Source: Moringa oleifera
Taxonomy: Eukaryota > Streptophyta > Magnoliopsida > Brassicales > Moringaceae
Assembly: GCA_021397835.1 (NCBI GenBank)
Contig: JAJFZO010000566.1
Coordinates: 3,286,001 to 3,350,000, forward strand
Direction: 5' to 3'
Length of the DNA stretch: 64,000 nt
Within the stretch, counting starts at the first letter, position 1; each line of letters begins with the position of its first letter. Below the pieces are notes generated by a model. That model was given only the letters and a program-made list of their open reading frames with translations. It did no database searches and had not been told where the DNA came from. Shown piece after piece: positions 35,795 through 47,749 of the stretch. Position numbers and translations under genes: made by a program.

Positions 35795-38700
35795 GTGAGA
35801 GAGTTCGCCTGGGCATTGCAGTCCACGGTTCTTATCTGGAACCGGAAAGTCTGAACGGGATAAAGATCGCTTTGGACCGTTGGATCCGAGTACTTTGGGA
35901 AACAGACTATCTGTTAAAATGTTTCGTAACCCAAAAGAAAACTGCAATTTTTTGGGTGACTGTAACGATTAACTTTTTTAAATAGTTAATTTTTAGTTTA
36001 TGGACTTTTTTTTTTCTTTATAGGTTCATTTACTACTTATTTATTATATGTTCATTTATTGAAAAATAGTTAAGATAAATATAAAAAATTTAATATAAAT
36101 TTTGAAGTGTAGATTTGGTTTCAATTATACTTTCAACATTTCAAATTGATTTTCATTTAAAATTTATTTAAAAATTTAAAATTTAAAAATATTTATATTA
36201 AAATATTTATAAAATAATTTTTGATTTAAATTTTTTCATAAATATTAAAAAATATTTCAACTATCATGAAAAATTATAATTTTTTAATATAATAAATGTT
36301 TTAATTTAATATTATCATAATTTTAAAAAATCATAAAAATAACTCGTGAGTTAAAAAATAAATCTAAAATATAATATAAAATTTAATTAAATAATTTTTA
36401 AATATTTTAATAAAAAATATAATTAAAGTTTCACAATTGCTAAGTTAAAGTGTAAATTAAAATTAAATTGAACTATCAAAAAATATAAATGCTGCAATTA
36501 ATATTTTCAAAATTAAGTTCAAAAATGTAAAATTATATGATTTTTTCTATGTTTATCTAAATATTTGATTACACTTATTATTACTATTTTTAGTTGGTAC
36601 TTTTTAAGTTTGATTAATGAAAATTTTTGAATTTATTAAACTAATGAACTTGCAACGAATCTAGCTCAAATTCAATCAAATTTTATTTAAACTTTGCAAC
36701 TAAATTTGAACATGGTTATTAAAATCCTGTTGATATGAGGTAAGTTTAATCTGAATTGAAAAGGAGGAATTCACACTTGCTTTAATTGTTCTCCTTTTTA
36801 AAATAATTTAAACCACAAATATAAAAGTAATTAAAATTAAACAATGTGAACCGTCCCAAATGTCAACGGTCAATCATGAAAGTTGATAAATTATATTGAT
36901 CAATCTCACTGTTGTCAACCTTTTACCATTACTGTTTTTTTATTTAATCAAACTTTGCAACTAACAATTTATATTACAACTATATAATGCTATATAAAAA
37001 ATATTAGTAATAAATTAAGTAATATTATAATTAAAATTAATTTTTTCTTAATTTGAGTTATCTTGATTTTAAAATTAATATGTAATAATTTTATACCATA
37101 AACAATTAAATTTTTTATTTATTTTTATATTAATATGATATATTATAAAAATAAATATAAAACACCTCAAACTTACTATTTTCTAATTTAAACTTTTCAA
37201 TTCAACTCAACTAAAAAATTAAAAGTATAATTAAGACCAATCAATAGTTTTTTTTATATTTACCTTAAAATATATTTATTTTCTAAAAATAAATATAATT
37301 TGAATTAATAAAATAATTTACTTTTAAATAAAAATTATTTAAAACTTTACACTCTTTTTATTGAAATAAATTCTAATCATTTTGTTTAAATTAGACTTTA
37401 TTCTAATCATTTTATCGAAATGCTTTTTCGAGGAGCAAAATGCACTTGAAACTATATTGGCCTGCCTTCTGGATGCATGTTTTGCACATGCTAGAAAAGC
37501 AATGCCTGAACTTTGTGCATAATGTGGTCGACTTCCATATGTAAAATGCTCAATGCTTTTGCAGCTAAATTCTAGTAAATCCTAATTGGCATCCTTTTGG
37601 GGTACTATAAGTCTAAGTCTAATTACCTTAAAACTGAAAGCACAAAATTATATATCTACAGAATCAAAGATGGAAACAAAAGTAGTAGCACCTAATATTA
37701 CATCACACATTAGATGTATGAGTAAAAGTGAGATCAGAGTTTCATGAATGAGAACTAGTAACCTTTTAAGCTAAAGTAGTATTTTTATTATTTAATTGTA
37801 GTAATCCAAAATAGTTATAAAATATATATTATCACTCCCTATGCGTTGGTTAAGAGTCAAAGTTATTCTTTTTAACAATAGCCAACTAAAAAGTTTTAGA
37901 TTAATGATTGAATCATAACATGAAAAAAAGGAAACAATCTTTGCAGCATGTAAATGCAAGACTGCTTAAATACAAAGAAAAAAGATGACAACTTTATAAA
38001 GTTTGGAAAGTTGAGCTTCTGTTAAGATAATGTGTGTAGATTATATAAAGAACTGCCTAGATTCAACTTAATCTAAATCTAAATTTCATAAATAGTGTTA
38101 CCTGTGCAACAAAATGCCCATGTCCGTAAGATAAGGTGATCGAAACACGACTCGTTACCCTCTCAAGAATTATTTGTATAGATTTCTCTTATTGTAGATA
38201 TAATTGCAACTCCTTAATCTACAAATCAAGATCTCATTTGCAAAAGACCTTGACAGTTATTATGTGTTTAAGGTTCTATAGGCGATAATATATAGATGTT
38301 CAGATTTATTTAGACATTAAACATTTCAAGTACTTCTTGTCATATCTTATGCACACATCAAATATCACATGATATGCATAGATTATATTATGAAAATTTA
38401 AAGTAACGTAGGTATTTGCAGTTAATCAATGCATATCTTTTCAGATGACAAATAGGTAAAGGTGAATGCTTCATCTTTTTATTAAGAAATAATTAAAACC
38501 ACCTAATCACATGAATTTTTTTTATTTTGCAAATAGTATATCACTGAATTTTTCAGCTATTCATTTTATTCATGATTTAGATTTCTATTGATTTGAGTAC
38601 ATTACTGTTATGTCTCAAGACCTTATTTTACAAAATATTCCTAAATCATAAGATACATTATATTTGATACAAAAGAAATTTCAATTTATAAAAGACAAGA

Positions 38701-40737
38701 TCTCTTCTTATAATATATAGATACCTTCAGTAAGTGCTTTAATTCTTCCTTTGCTTGGGATTATAAGATTTTTAAAATTCTCAACACATAAATGTTACAT
38801 CTATAATGTCAAAAAAAGAGGTGCAAACCAATAAGAGATATATGCAAATATTCCTCATTAACATTTAGGATCAAATATGATTCATTAATTCCTATATTAT
38901 TAGGTAATTTATTCAAGAATGATTTTCAAATAAAAGAAAGGTTAATAACACCACAATTTACTCAGCCTTCTTATCAAATCAAGATATTAAGACATGAAAA
39001 TGTTTAAAAAACGGAATAATCTATCTATGCAGCTTAACCTCAATCTTTATACATATGATATTATATGTATATTTTGATGTAAGAGAGACACTGAATTTCA
39101 ATGCTTACATCTTTCTCCAAGGAAGCTCAATTTGATAAAATATTCTTGTTGATGTATGTGGGGTGGTCATGGAGAGGGTTATGTGCCTTGTAAGCCCTTA
39201 TTGAAAGGGGTGATAAAGTTACATTCAACGAGGAATAGATGAGGTAAGTTATTACATCCGTGATTTACATTCTTTTTTATGATGCATAAATTTATACTTT
39301 ATTTTCTAATGAGTTTAAGTATTCTTGCACAGTGCGAAAATATGAGATGATATTGAACTACAGTTAGTTGCCTTATAAGTATTTGGTTTTGATCTTCCTT
39401 TTTGTAATGCAAATCTCCACATCTTGAAGCATCAATGCGATCATAAGCACTGAAAGAAATGTCAAAATAATAATTTAAAAGCACCAAATTAGGTTGCAGC
39501 TGAATACAATGAATGTGGTGTGTTATGAAAAGAAAAAATGTGAAGCACTTTTATTATAGTCTACTCAGTTCAACTTGGCAGAACGTTATCAAAATACTTC
39601 TTGAAATAACAACAAAATTCGACATCCAAAGTAAGAATCATTGAATTATATGTTAATATCTTTCATATATCGCAATCAAGCAAAATTAAATTTTCATAAA
39701 CTTCTCATTAAAAAAAAATAAATTAGAAAGATATATATTTGAAACACAGTGTGCTAACATTTATTTTACAACTCAATAATTACTTGCGAACATGCATACC
39801 CCAAACAAAAGCGAAATTTAAAGTATATCTGCTATGGACATGCAACTAGATCAACATAGCCAATTCTCCTAATTATTTTCCTAAATTTGTGGTTTACTCT
39901 ACTTAGCAGCTCAACCCAATAGATCCTTAAACCCAAGTCCCTATGCTTAAGGGCTGCACATGAATCATACTGCATTATTACTAGACTCACTAGTACCTAA
40001 AATTTTCACTTAATGAATAGTCAAACTATTAATGTTGTTAACAACGTATCAACCAACAGACAGTAGTTAAAGATTCGGAGCACTAAAAAACATCCAATTT
40101 TTGTTAATCCATATACAATACTAATGCAATAATCTTTTAGATTCTTGAATAATCTTATTTCCTATCACACTTTATAAGTACTCAATAATAGTTTTCAAGA
40201 ATAATAGTAACATTAATTATGACAATGATAAACAAATTTAACTAGAAAACCAAACCTCTTAAAGTGCTTATATTTAGGATGAACATGTGCACATACTCGA
40301 GAATCTTCATTCTCTCTAGTTTCAACTATTTCTTCACCCTTATCTACATTAAAACTAATCATTATATTTCTCAAAAAGCCACCAAAGCTCTTAGATCTCA
40401 TATTCTTTAATCTTACAATACTAGGGTTCCCTTCACTGACTCAAAGAATTATAGACTTAAATGTGCAATAGGAATAAGACCCGATAGAGATTACTATAGA
40501 GAAAATGGATATGAATATTAAGAGAGACCATGGTAATTATTTCCTAAAAAAAGCTATATATTATAGAATTGAAGGATCTGAGTGTTTTGAATATAGAAAT
40601 ATATAATAACGAATCTAAAGTAAATATGAACACTTATCTTAAAGAATGGACAAGGTTAGCTTTTGGCTAACAATTCAACGTGATCACTTTAGGGTTATTG
40701 GTTGCATTCAATGAGAAAATTTATGATTTCAACTCAT

Positions 40738-40783
40738 CAAGCCTTCTCTTCTCTTTCTCTCTCTCTCTCTCTTTCTCTCTCTA
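40738..40783. repeat. CT-rich microsatellite
   Basis: A CT-rich tract with a long uninterrupted run in its middle, broken by TTT interruptions. It lies in unannotated DNA between the agenet gene and the aquaporin gene. Confidence 0.75.
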
Positions 40784-42008
40784 CCCCCCTAATCTCAAAA
40801 CTCAAGAGAGAGATTTTAAAGAGAACTTATGGCTAAGTTGCTATTTCTTTATTTAAAGTGGCATACCCGCCACCAAGGAAAGGGTACGCAGTGTAGTATC
40901 GAGTAAATGACCATTAGAGAGGCAACTTTACTATACAATACAATGAGCCATTTTATGAAACACATTTATTGCTGATGTAAAGCAACGAAAGTGAAATAGG
41001 TGAAATTAATAGGCACTCATTTAGAAGATTAAAATCATGCGTGAAATGAAAATAACTTGCAATAATCTGATCTGAGCTAGATTTGGATTCTCTTTGTAGT
41101 TTGGACAATTGAAACTTTAAATGAAACTTTGCTCGATCTTGATATATAGAAATACACCCAAGTCATTGGAATACATGAATAGAAAGGCCTATTACATGTT
41201 CAAGGAAATGGAAGGGTTAATTTTTGGAACACAAGACTAATAAAGAGAACTTCAAAAGTTTCATGAATAATATTTATAGCAGATCACTAAATCATATTCC
41301 AGAATAGTTTAGAGTAATAAGCTTGATGGTAGTTAATTGCATTGAATTTTATATTTATATTTATATTTACTATTCCATTATTATCAAATCTTCCATTTAT
41401 TTGATTTATACAGATTTTTTTGAAAAAAATTATGATTCGGTATATTAATAAGAAAAAATAAAAATAATTGAATTAAATATTATTTAATATTTATTACAAA
41501 TATAAGATAGATCCATAAAAAAAATAATATATTTCATATATAACTTTCGCAACATTTCAAAAGTTTCAAAAGACGATTATTTTTACCAATGTTTATTTTA
41601 TTAAAATATAAATATTAGAATTTTTAATAATATATTTCAAAAGTGACCGGTTATTATTTATTTTAGTTGATAATTTTTTTATAAATAATTGAATCCATGG
41701 ACAGATGAATGTTAACTTGACACAAATTTATAAATATATTTTAAAATTTTAAAAAATTATTAAAAATAATTTTAAAATAAATTATATTGAAGTTTGATTT
41801 AAAATTAAAATAATATTAATTTAAAGATATTCAACTTATCAATAAAGAAGTATCAACGTCTAAATCGGGTTTAAAGTTTAAATTCTCATAATATAGTAAT
41901 TTTATTTATAATCATAAAATTTAAAATTTTCTAAATTAATTATTATCAATATATACTATGATCATAAAAAAAATCATATTATTATCATCAAATAAAAATA
42001 TAACCTTG

Positions 42009-42068
42009 TATCATATTGTGATAACCTTATATTTTTGTCAAAAAATATAAGGTTATCACAATATGATA
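42009..42068. repeat. Perfect 28-bp inverted repeat with a 4-base loop
   Basis: The left arm, 42009-42036, pairs without mismatch with the right arm, 42041-42068, across the loop gtca. The arms include GATAACCTTATA and its complement TATAAGGTTATC. A transcript from either strand would fold into a long hairpin, and the DNA could extrude a cruciform. It is compact enough to be a foldback MITE relic or a hairpin small-RNA source, but neither is shown. Confidence 0.92.
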
Positions 42069-42439
42069 AAACATAAATTTCATTTATTAATTAATAGTCA
42101 ATTTAAAATACTACTAATTGACAAAGAATCCATAATTATTAAATTTAAAAAAATTAAATTATAATTTATTACCTAAAGGGACAAAAGCGAAGTGCCAACA
42201 ACTTCGTTTACACACACTAAAGGGTGTCTTGGTTGGCAGGTACAATTAAGTTCATTGGGAATCAAAAGCAACATTTCAATGCAAAGTCATATATCAACTG
42301 GGTCTTTATTCACCGGCCTTTGCTATTCAAATCTCCCACAATCAACATGTGTTCAATGGTTGTTTAACATTATATTAATCATTAAATTATATTTATTTTT
42401 TTACTTAATTAAAAAATATATATTTATATTTAATAGAAA

Positions 42440-42890
42440 TTATATAAAATATTAACATTTATCTTATATTATTAAATGAATCTTAATATTTAAAATGTAA
42501 CAAATTTAATCTTAATTTATTAATTTAAATTAAATTAAACTCTGTTAAAAATAAAAAATAAGATATTTAAATTAAAAATTTTGTACAATAGATTTTAATT
42601 TAAAATTTTAAATATTTAAACAATCATAAAAGATAAAATAAATTTTTTAATAGTAAAAATATTTTTAAAAAAATTTATGTATTTATCAAAATAGCTTGTG
42701 AAATAAAAATTATTAAAAATTTAAATGATGTACTCAAAAAATAGTGTAAAATTTATTTAAATTATTGTAGATATTGTAATAATAAAAACACTTTTATTTT
42801 TATAATTTTTAAATCAAAAACTAATTTAGACCAAATTTATAAGTCAATATTTATTTTTTTATTTTTTAAATAATAAGATTTATTTAGTAA
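42440..42890 (+). repeat. AT-rich dispersed repeat, copy 1
   Basis: This segment shares an ordered series of motifs with 43470-43960 in the same orientation. Examples are tatattattaa, then atttaaattaaattaaa, then a motif like ttgtacaatagattttaatttaaaa, then taaatttat and aatatttatttttt toward the end. Copies have diverged by many substitutions and small indels. Boundaries are approximate. Confidence 0.5.
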
Positions 42891-43469
42891 TAAAAAATAA
42901 ATATTACGATATTACGAAATCTTTATCTCCTCATTTTTCACAAAAAGAAAAAAAATTCCTTTTTGCATACACTTAAAAAAAATTAGCTTTACAAAGAAGT
43001 ATCCTTTAATTTAAAATTAAATAAATAAATCAATAAATAAAGTGAAGTTTAAATGAATGAATAAAAACCTAAAGTTGATCAGACAATTATCCTTGCTGTA
43101 GCCAAATATAAAATTTTTGTTCAAATCACGGATCACTTATTTTCATCTCTCTTATGAAACTTACCATATTTGAAAAAGCAGTAATGTCCATTTTCACCAA
43201 CCAAATGCTTGTATTATATAACCAAGTCTAAATCACACTAAATTGAAATATAAACTTCAAGCTTACCCAAAATAAATAAAATATTTATTTATTTTCTAAA
43301 AATATATATTATGATAAATTAAACAATGATAAAAAATTTTCATTTAATTTTTAAGGCAAATAAAAAAATGAAGAAATAGACTCTATCTTTTGAATTAACA
43401 TTCCTCATTTTTACTTTTATTAAATACATAATAAAAGATAATTTCAAAATTATAAATAAAAAGATAAAA

Positions 43470-43960
43470 ATCTCATAAAATTTTTATATTTACTTTATAT
43501 TATTAATCAAACCTTCGTATTTAAAAAGTCACAAATAAAATTTTAATATATCAATTTAAATTAAATTAAAATTTATTAAAAAATTTAAATATTAAAAATA
43601 TTTAAATTAAAGATCTTATACAATAAATTTTCATTTGAAAAATTTCAAGTATGTTACGAAATATTCAAAATTTTTTGATTACTAAAAATTTATTTTCAAA
43701 ATTTATATTATCAAATTCTTAAAAATTCACAAAAAATAAACATTACATCGAAATTTGTTCAAATTTGAAAAATAAACATAAATGAAGTGAAAATTTTATT
43801 TGAATCATTTATTTGACATTTCAACAATAAAAATGTACTTAATTTTTTATAGTTATCTAAATTAAGATCAAAATTAAACCAAATTAATATATCAATATTC
43901 GATCTGTTATTTTTTAAACATAAAATTTGATTGGTAATATGAGTTATAAGCATTAAAGTT
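43470..43960 (+). repeat. AT-rich dispersed repeat, copy 2
   Basis: This is the counterpart of 42440-42890, with the same motif order including tatattattaatcaaac, caatttaaattaaattaa and atcttatacaataaatttt. Weaker relatives appear at about 36.1-36.5, 45.7-46.0, 49.7-50.2 and 62.4-62.6 kb. No coding capacity is seen, so the family may be a non-autonomous element or its decayed termini. Confidence 0.5.
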
Positions 43961-46390
43961 TTATATAACATTTATTTTAAATAAAAAATGAAGATGTCTT
44001 CCCTCCCCTATTCCATCATGTTTACAATTTCATTATTTTTTTTATCAGTTATATATATAAATTACAGATTTTGATTAATTAATTAAATAGCCAGCAAAAG
44101 AAATATTCAATAATGGGAGCAACCATAAAGCACAATGTGAAAATAGATCATATGTCCATTAATGATTATATTGGCTTCAGCTTCCCAGACATATAAGTTG
44201 GGTGTGACAAACCTAGGCTAGAGTTAGTTTTGTTTCTTTTGTCTCACTAAATTTTCCCAAGCAATATGTTGTTTATTAGGAGTAATTTTTTTCTCAAAAA
44301 TTAGAATATAGGAACACAAAACTTTTTTAACTTTCAAAATTTGAATTAATAATAAATTATTCAAACATTTAAATTTAATATTATTTATAAATCATTAAAA
44401 GTATATAAAATTTTAAATTTTGTGCACTTATTATACATTTTTAAATTTAATATTGTTTAATAAAGTCTCATTGTTTTCTTTAAAATTATTTTATTCTTTA
44501 TATTTTTAATTATTTTTCATAGTGGCTTTTCAAAGTATGTTTCATACATAGGATTATAAAGGTTCTATTTTTAATCATATAATTAAATTTGTTTTAAAAT
44601 AAAAATGTTTACATATAATACAAAATTATGTTACCAAAATGTTAGACATGGGCATAATCAAAACTATCGTTTCAAATTATTTTAAAAATTCATCAACATC
44701 GCATTTTATGGTCAAATTTTCACGATTTTTTTAATTTAAGCTTTTAAAATGATGATTCATAAAAAATTTATAAATTAAAATTTGAAACATATGTTGACAT
44801 TCGTTTTAAAAATTTTGAGTAAAAAAATCATCAAAATCTTATTACGAAAAATAAAATTATAACTTTGTAATTTTAGGGTTGATGTAACGGCGTGCACCAA
44901 AAACATATTATTTTTAAAATTAATTATATTAAAATATATATTATTTTTATAATTTTATATTAAAATTTTAAAAATATATTTATTTAAATTTATATTATTA
45001 TTAAATTTGTAATATAAATTTTTATCAATATTAATAATTTTTTGACACATGCATAATATATATATATATATTTTTAATTGCATAATTATTCCAACTCTTT
45101 TTTAATTAAAGTTGTTTCTTATTGTTTTAAATATTTTTATTAATTTAATATTAAAAATATTTTATCTATTTTAATAATATTTAAAAAAATATTGAAATGA
45201 TTGTATAAATAAAATTTACATACACATCATGTGTAAAAATAATAAATAAAAATTTAATAAAAAATAAATATTTTAAAATTATATTTTTTTCTAAATTAAA
45301 ATTTAAAATCACAAACAAAATATAAAATTTTTTAATTTAATTAACCCTTATTATCGATGACAATCACATGACATGCCAACCAACCGTATGGACATCATTT
45401 TGAAATGGATGGTCTTGTCCCTTCAATCTTTCTTTTAAGGTGACATTGTTGGCATCCACATCTTATTCTATTAACTCTTAAACTACTACTTTCATATAAT
45501 AATAATCCATACCATAACACTTGACACGAAGCCATACCTCCTTTGATCTTAGTGGGTCTGTTGGTGCTTCTAAATTGAAAAAAAAATAAAAATGTCAAAG
45601 CACTAATCACACTTAATTTAATCATCTTCTTCCATAATCATGAACCGACCAAATTAAATTTATAATATAAAAAATATAATTATTTTTAAAGTAAAGGTCT
45701 TTTAAACAAGCTTAAGGTTTATTTTCTCTTTTTGAATAAATCTTTAATTTTAAAAGGCTTTAAAAAAATTCAATTAATTAAATTAAATTTTATTAAAAAT
45801 ATCTAAATTGAAAAATATTTAGAATGAATTTTGATTTAAAATTTTTATAAATATTTAAGTTATCATCATAAAATAATTTTAAAAATTTATAAAAAATAGT
45901 TGGTACATCAAAAATTATTTAAATTTTAAAAATTTAAAAGTATTTTAATGATTAAATATTTTTAATTTTTCACAACTGTGTTAAATTAATTATGACTGAT
46001 TTGAACATAATAATTTGCCCATATTTTTATCAACAAGCTTTGATAATTAGTAAACCAAGAAGCCTATATTGTTCCATTGAACTTGCTATATAAATTGAAA
46101 TCTTCTTAACCATTGACTTAATAAATGCTAACAAATAATAACCTTCTCTTAAAATTCAAGATTAATTAAAATTATTCATTTAATTTTGCAACTTGCATGC
46201 CTCTGTTATATCTTACTCGTTAATTTGCGAAAAATTGACATCAGACTCCGATCATCAATAATTGGCCGGGCTTATTCCCATAATATTCTATAAGAACATT
46301 CTTATCCTTAACGGTTTAAATAATCTTCTTCACTAATTACTAGTTAATTTAGTTGTCTTATGCTCATAATGCCACTAGTTTATCTATAAA

Positions 46391-46460
46391 GCCGGTTGGT
46401 CGGCGCCTTTACCCACGGTGGCTTGCGTCGGCCCGGCCCCACCGTCGGTGCCGGCCGCAA
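46391..46460. promoter_or_regulatory. GC-rich patch directly upstream of the aquaporin TATA box
   Basis: A short island rich in CGG, GGCC and CCGG sits in otherwise very AT-rich DNA. It contains the pair acggtgg (46415-46421) and ccaccgt (46439-46445). It starts about 90 bases before the TATA box of the aquaporin gene. It may be a proximal promoter module; the factor is unknown. Confidence 0.4.
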
Positions 46461-46478
46461 TGAGTCTCTTCTTCTGTG

Positions 46479-46488
46479 TATATATAAA
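46479..46488 (+). promoter_or_regulatory. TATA box of the TIP2 aquaporin gene
   Basis: TATATATAAA lies 98 bases before the ATG at 46586, which implies a leader of about 70 bases. The motif and spacing fit a strong TATA-driven plant promoter, as expected for an abundant tonoplast aquaporin. Confidence 0.7.
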
Positions 46489-46585
46489 CTGTGTTTATGA
46501 AACCTAACATGTGCACATAGAAACAACTAGCTATAGTTCGCTAAGCCTTGTAGCTGATCGAAGCAACAGAGATTAGTGAGCGAAA

Positions 46586-47530
46586 ATGGTGAAGATTGCT
46601 TTGGGTAGTTTCGGTGACTCTTTCAGTATCGGCTCTCTCAAGACCTATCTCGCCGAGTTCATCGCCACCCTTCTCTTCGTGTTCGCCGGGGTCGGATCAG
46701 CGATCGCTTACGGTAGGTTTTTCATGCGGTGACATGCATGATCATGCAGTAAGCGAGCTTCGGTTGATTGATCTTGCGTTGTTTATGGTATGATGATCTT
46801 TGGTTGATTCTTGTAGGCAAGCTCACGTCGGATGCGTCGTTGGACCCGGCGGGGCTGGTTGCGATAGCGGTGGCTCATGCCTTTGCGCTGTTCGTAGGGG
46901 TTTCCATAGCGGCCAACATCTCCGGCGGCCACTTGAATCCGGCTGTCACCTTAGGGTTGGCCATCGGAGGCAACATCACGCTCCTCACCGGCTTTTTTTA
47001 TTGGATCGCCCAATGCCTCGGCTCCGTCGTCGCCTGCCTCCTCCTCCAATTCGTCACTAATGGCAAGGTACGTGTCAGTGTACAGTTACTGTTGTCATTT
47101 AAAAATTAATAAATCGAAACTGCATTGAATCTTCGAAATGTTTTGAATTTTCCAGAGCATTCCAACCCACGGAGTTGCTTCCGGCATGAACGCATTCGAA
47201 GGCGTCGTAATGGAGATCATAATCACCTTCGCCTTGGTCTACACCGTCTACGCTACCGCCGCAGACCCCAAGAAGGGTTCACTAGGGATAATTGCACCGA
47301 TCGCGATCGGCTTCATCGTCGGTGCCAACATTCTGGCTGCCGGTCCGTTCAGCGGCGGTTCCATGAACCCGGCCCGATCATTCGGCCCTGCTGTGGTCAG
47401 CGGAGACTTCTCCGAGAACTGGATCTACTGGCTCGGCCCACTGATCGGAGGAGGCTTGGCTGGGCTTGTCTATGGCGACATTTTTATTGGGTCGTACGGT
47501 GCAGTCCCTGCCTCTCAAGAGTATCCATAA
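46586..47530 (+). CDS. TIP2: Tonoplast aquaporin, TIP2 (delta-TIP) class, 3 exons
   Basis: Exons are 46586-46712, 46817-47067 and 47156-47530, giving 753 nt and 250 residues, the normal TIP length. Six membrane helices and both half-helix NPA signatures are present: HLNPAVT (NPA at 83-85) and SMNPARS (NPA at 197-199). The aromatic/arginine filter is of the TIP2 kind: His63 in helix 2, Ile in helix 5 (GANIL), Gly194 and Arg200, plus the loop-C His131 in THGVASG. This wide filter is known to pass ammonia as well as water, so vacuolar water and NH3 transport is expected. The two introns fall at conserved TIP positions. A TATA box lies 98 bases upstream, and AATAAA at 47632-47637 is a plausible poly(A) signal. 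Assignment to the TIP2 subclass is firm; orthology to TIP2;1 versus TIP2;2 rests on neighbours. Confidence 0.97.
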
Positions 47531-47631
47531 ACACTTTCTCTGTTTCTGATTGTTTCCTGGGAAAATGGATTTCTTTTTCTGCATCCGTGAATGAGCCGTG
47601 GGTTTGTGGCAAGAAAGTCATTGTACTTATT

Positions 47632-47637
47632 AATAAA
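47632..47637 (+). terminator. Poly(A) signal of the aquaporin gene
   Basis: AATAAA lies 102 bases after the stop codon and is followed by a T-rich stretch. Plant polyadenylation signals are loose, so this is the best candidate rather than a proven one. Confidence 0.45.
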
Positions 47638-47749
47638 AAAAGTGTATATAATAAGTCAGTTTGGTTTCTGTTTTATTGTGCTTGCTTTGCTTCCTTCGCC
47701 TGGTATCTCTATTTTCTTTTTTTTTTTTTTTCAGTTGTATGATTTTTTT

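Larger units (their letters stand above)
35800..46380. other. Gene-poor AT-rich region
   Basis: About 10.6 kb with no reading frame that resembles a known protein. 36.0-37.4 kb and 41.3-46.2 kb are extremely AT-rich and contain dispersed repeats. 37.4-41.3 kb has a more balanced composition but only short, unrecognised open stretches, one pair of which is discussed in the findings. No LTR pair, transposase or reverse transcriptase was recognised. Confidence 0.6.

Noticed and set aside
42009..42068. Annotating the perfect hairpin as a miRNA gene
   Set aside because: The stem is only 28 bp without mismatch, with a very small loop and no expression evidence; a foldback element is at least as likely.
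35800..46380. LTR retrotransposon in the gene-poor region
   Set aside because: No pair of long direct repeats with TG...CA ends, no primer-binding site and no gag-pol motif was seen.
47125..47742. Long plus-strand open frame of about 205 codons over the last aquaporin exon
   Set aside because: It is an off-frame reading of the GC-rich third aquaporin exon, rich in Arg and His. The aquaporin frame has both family motifs and exact splice joins.
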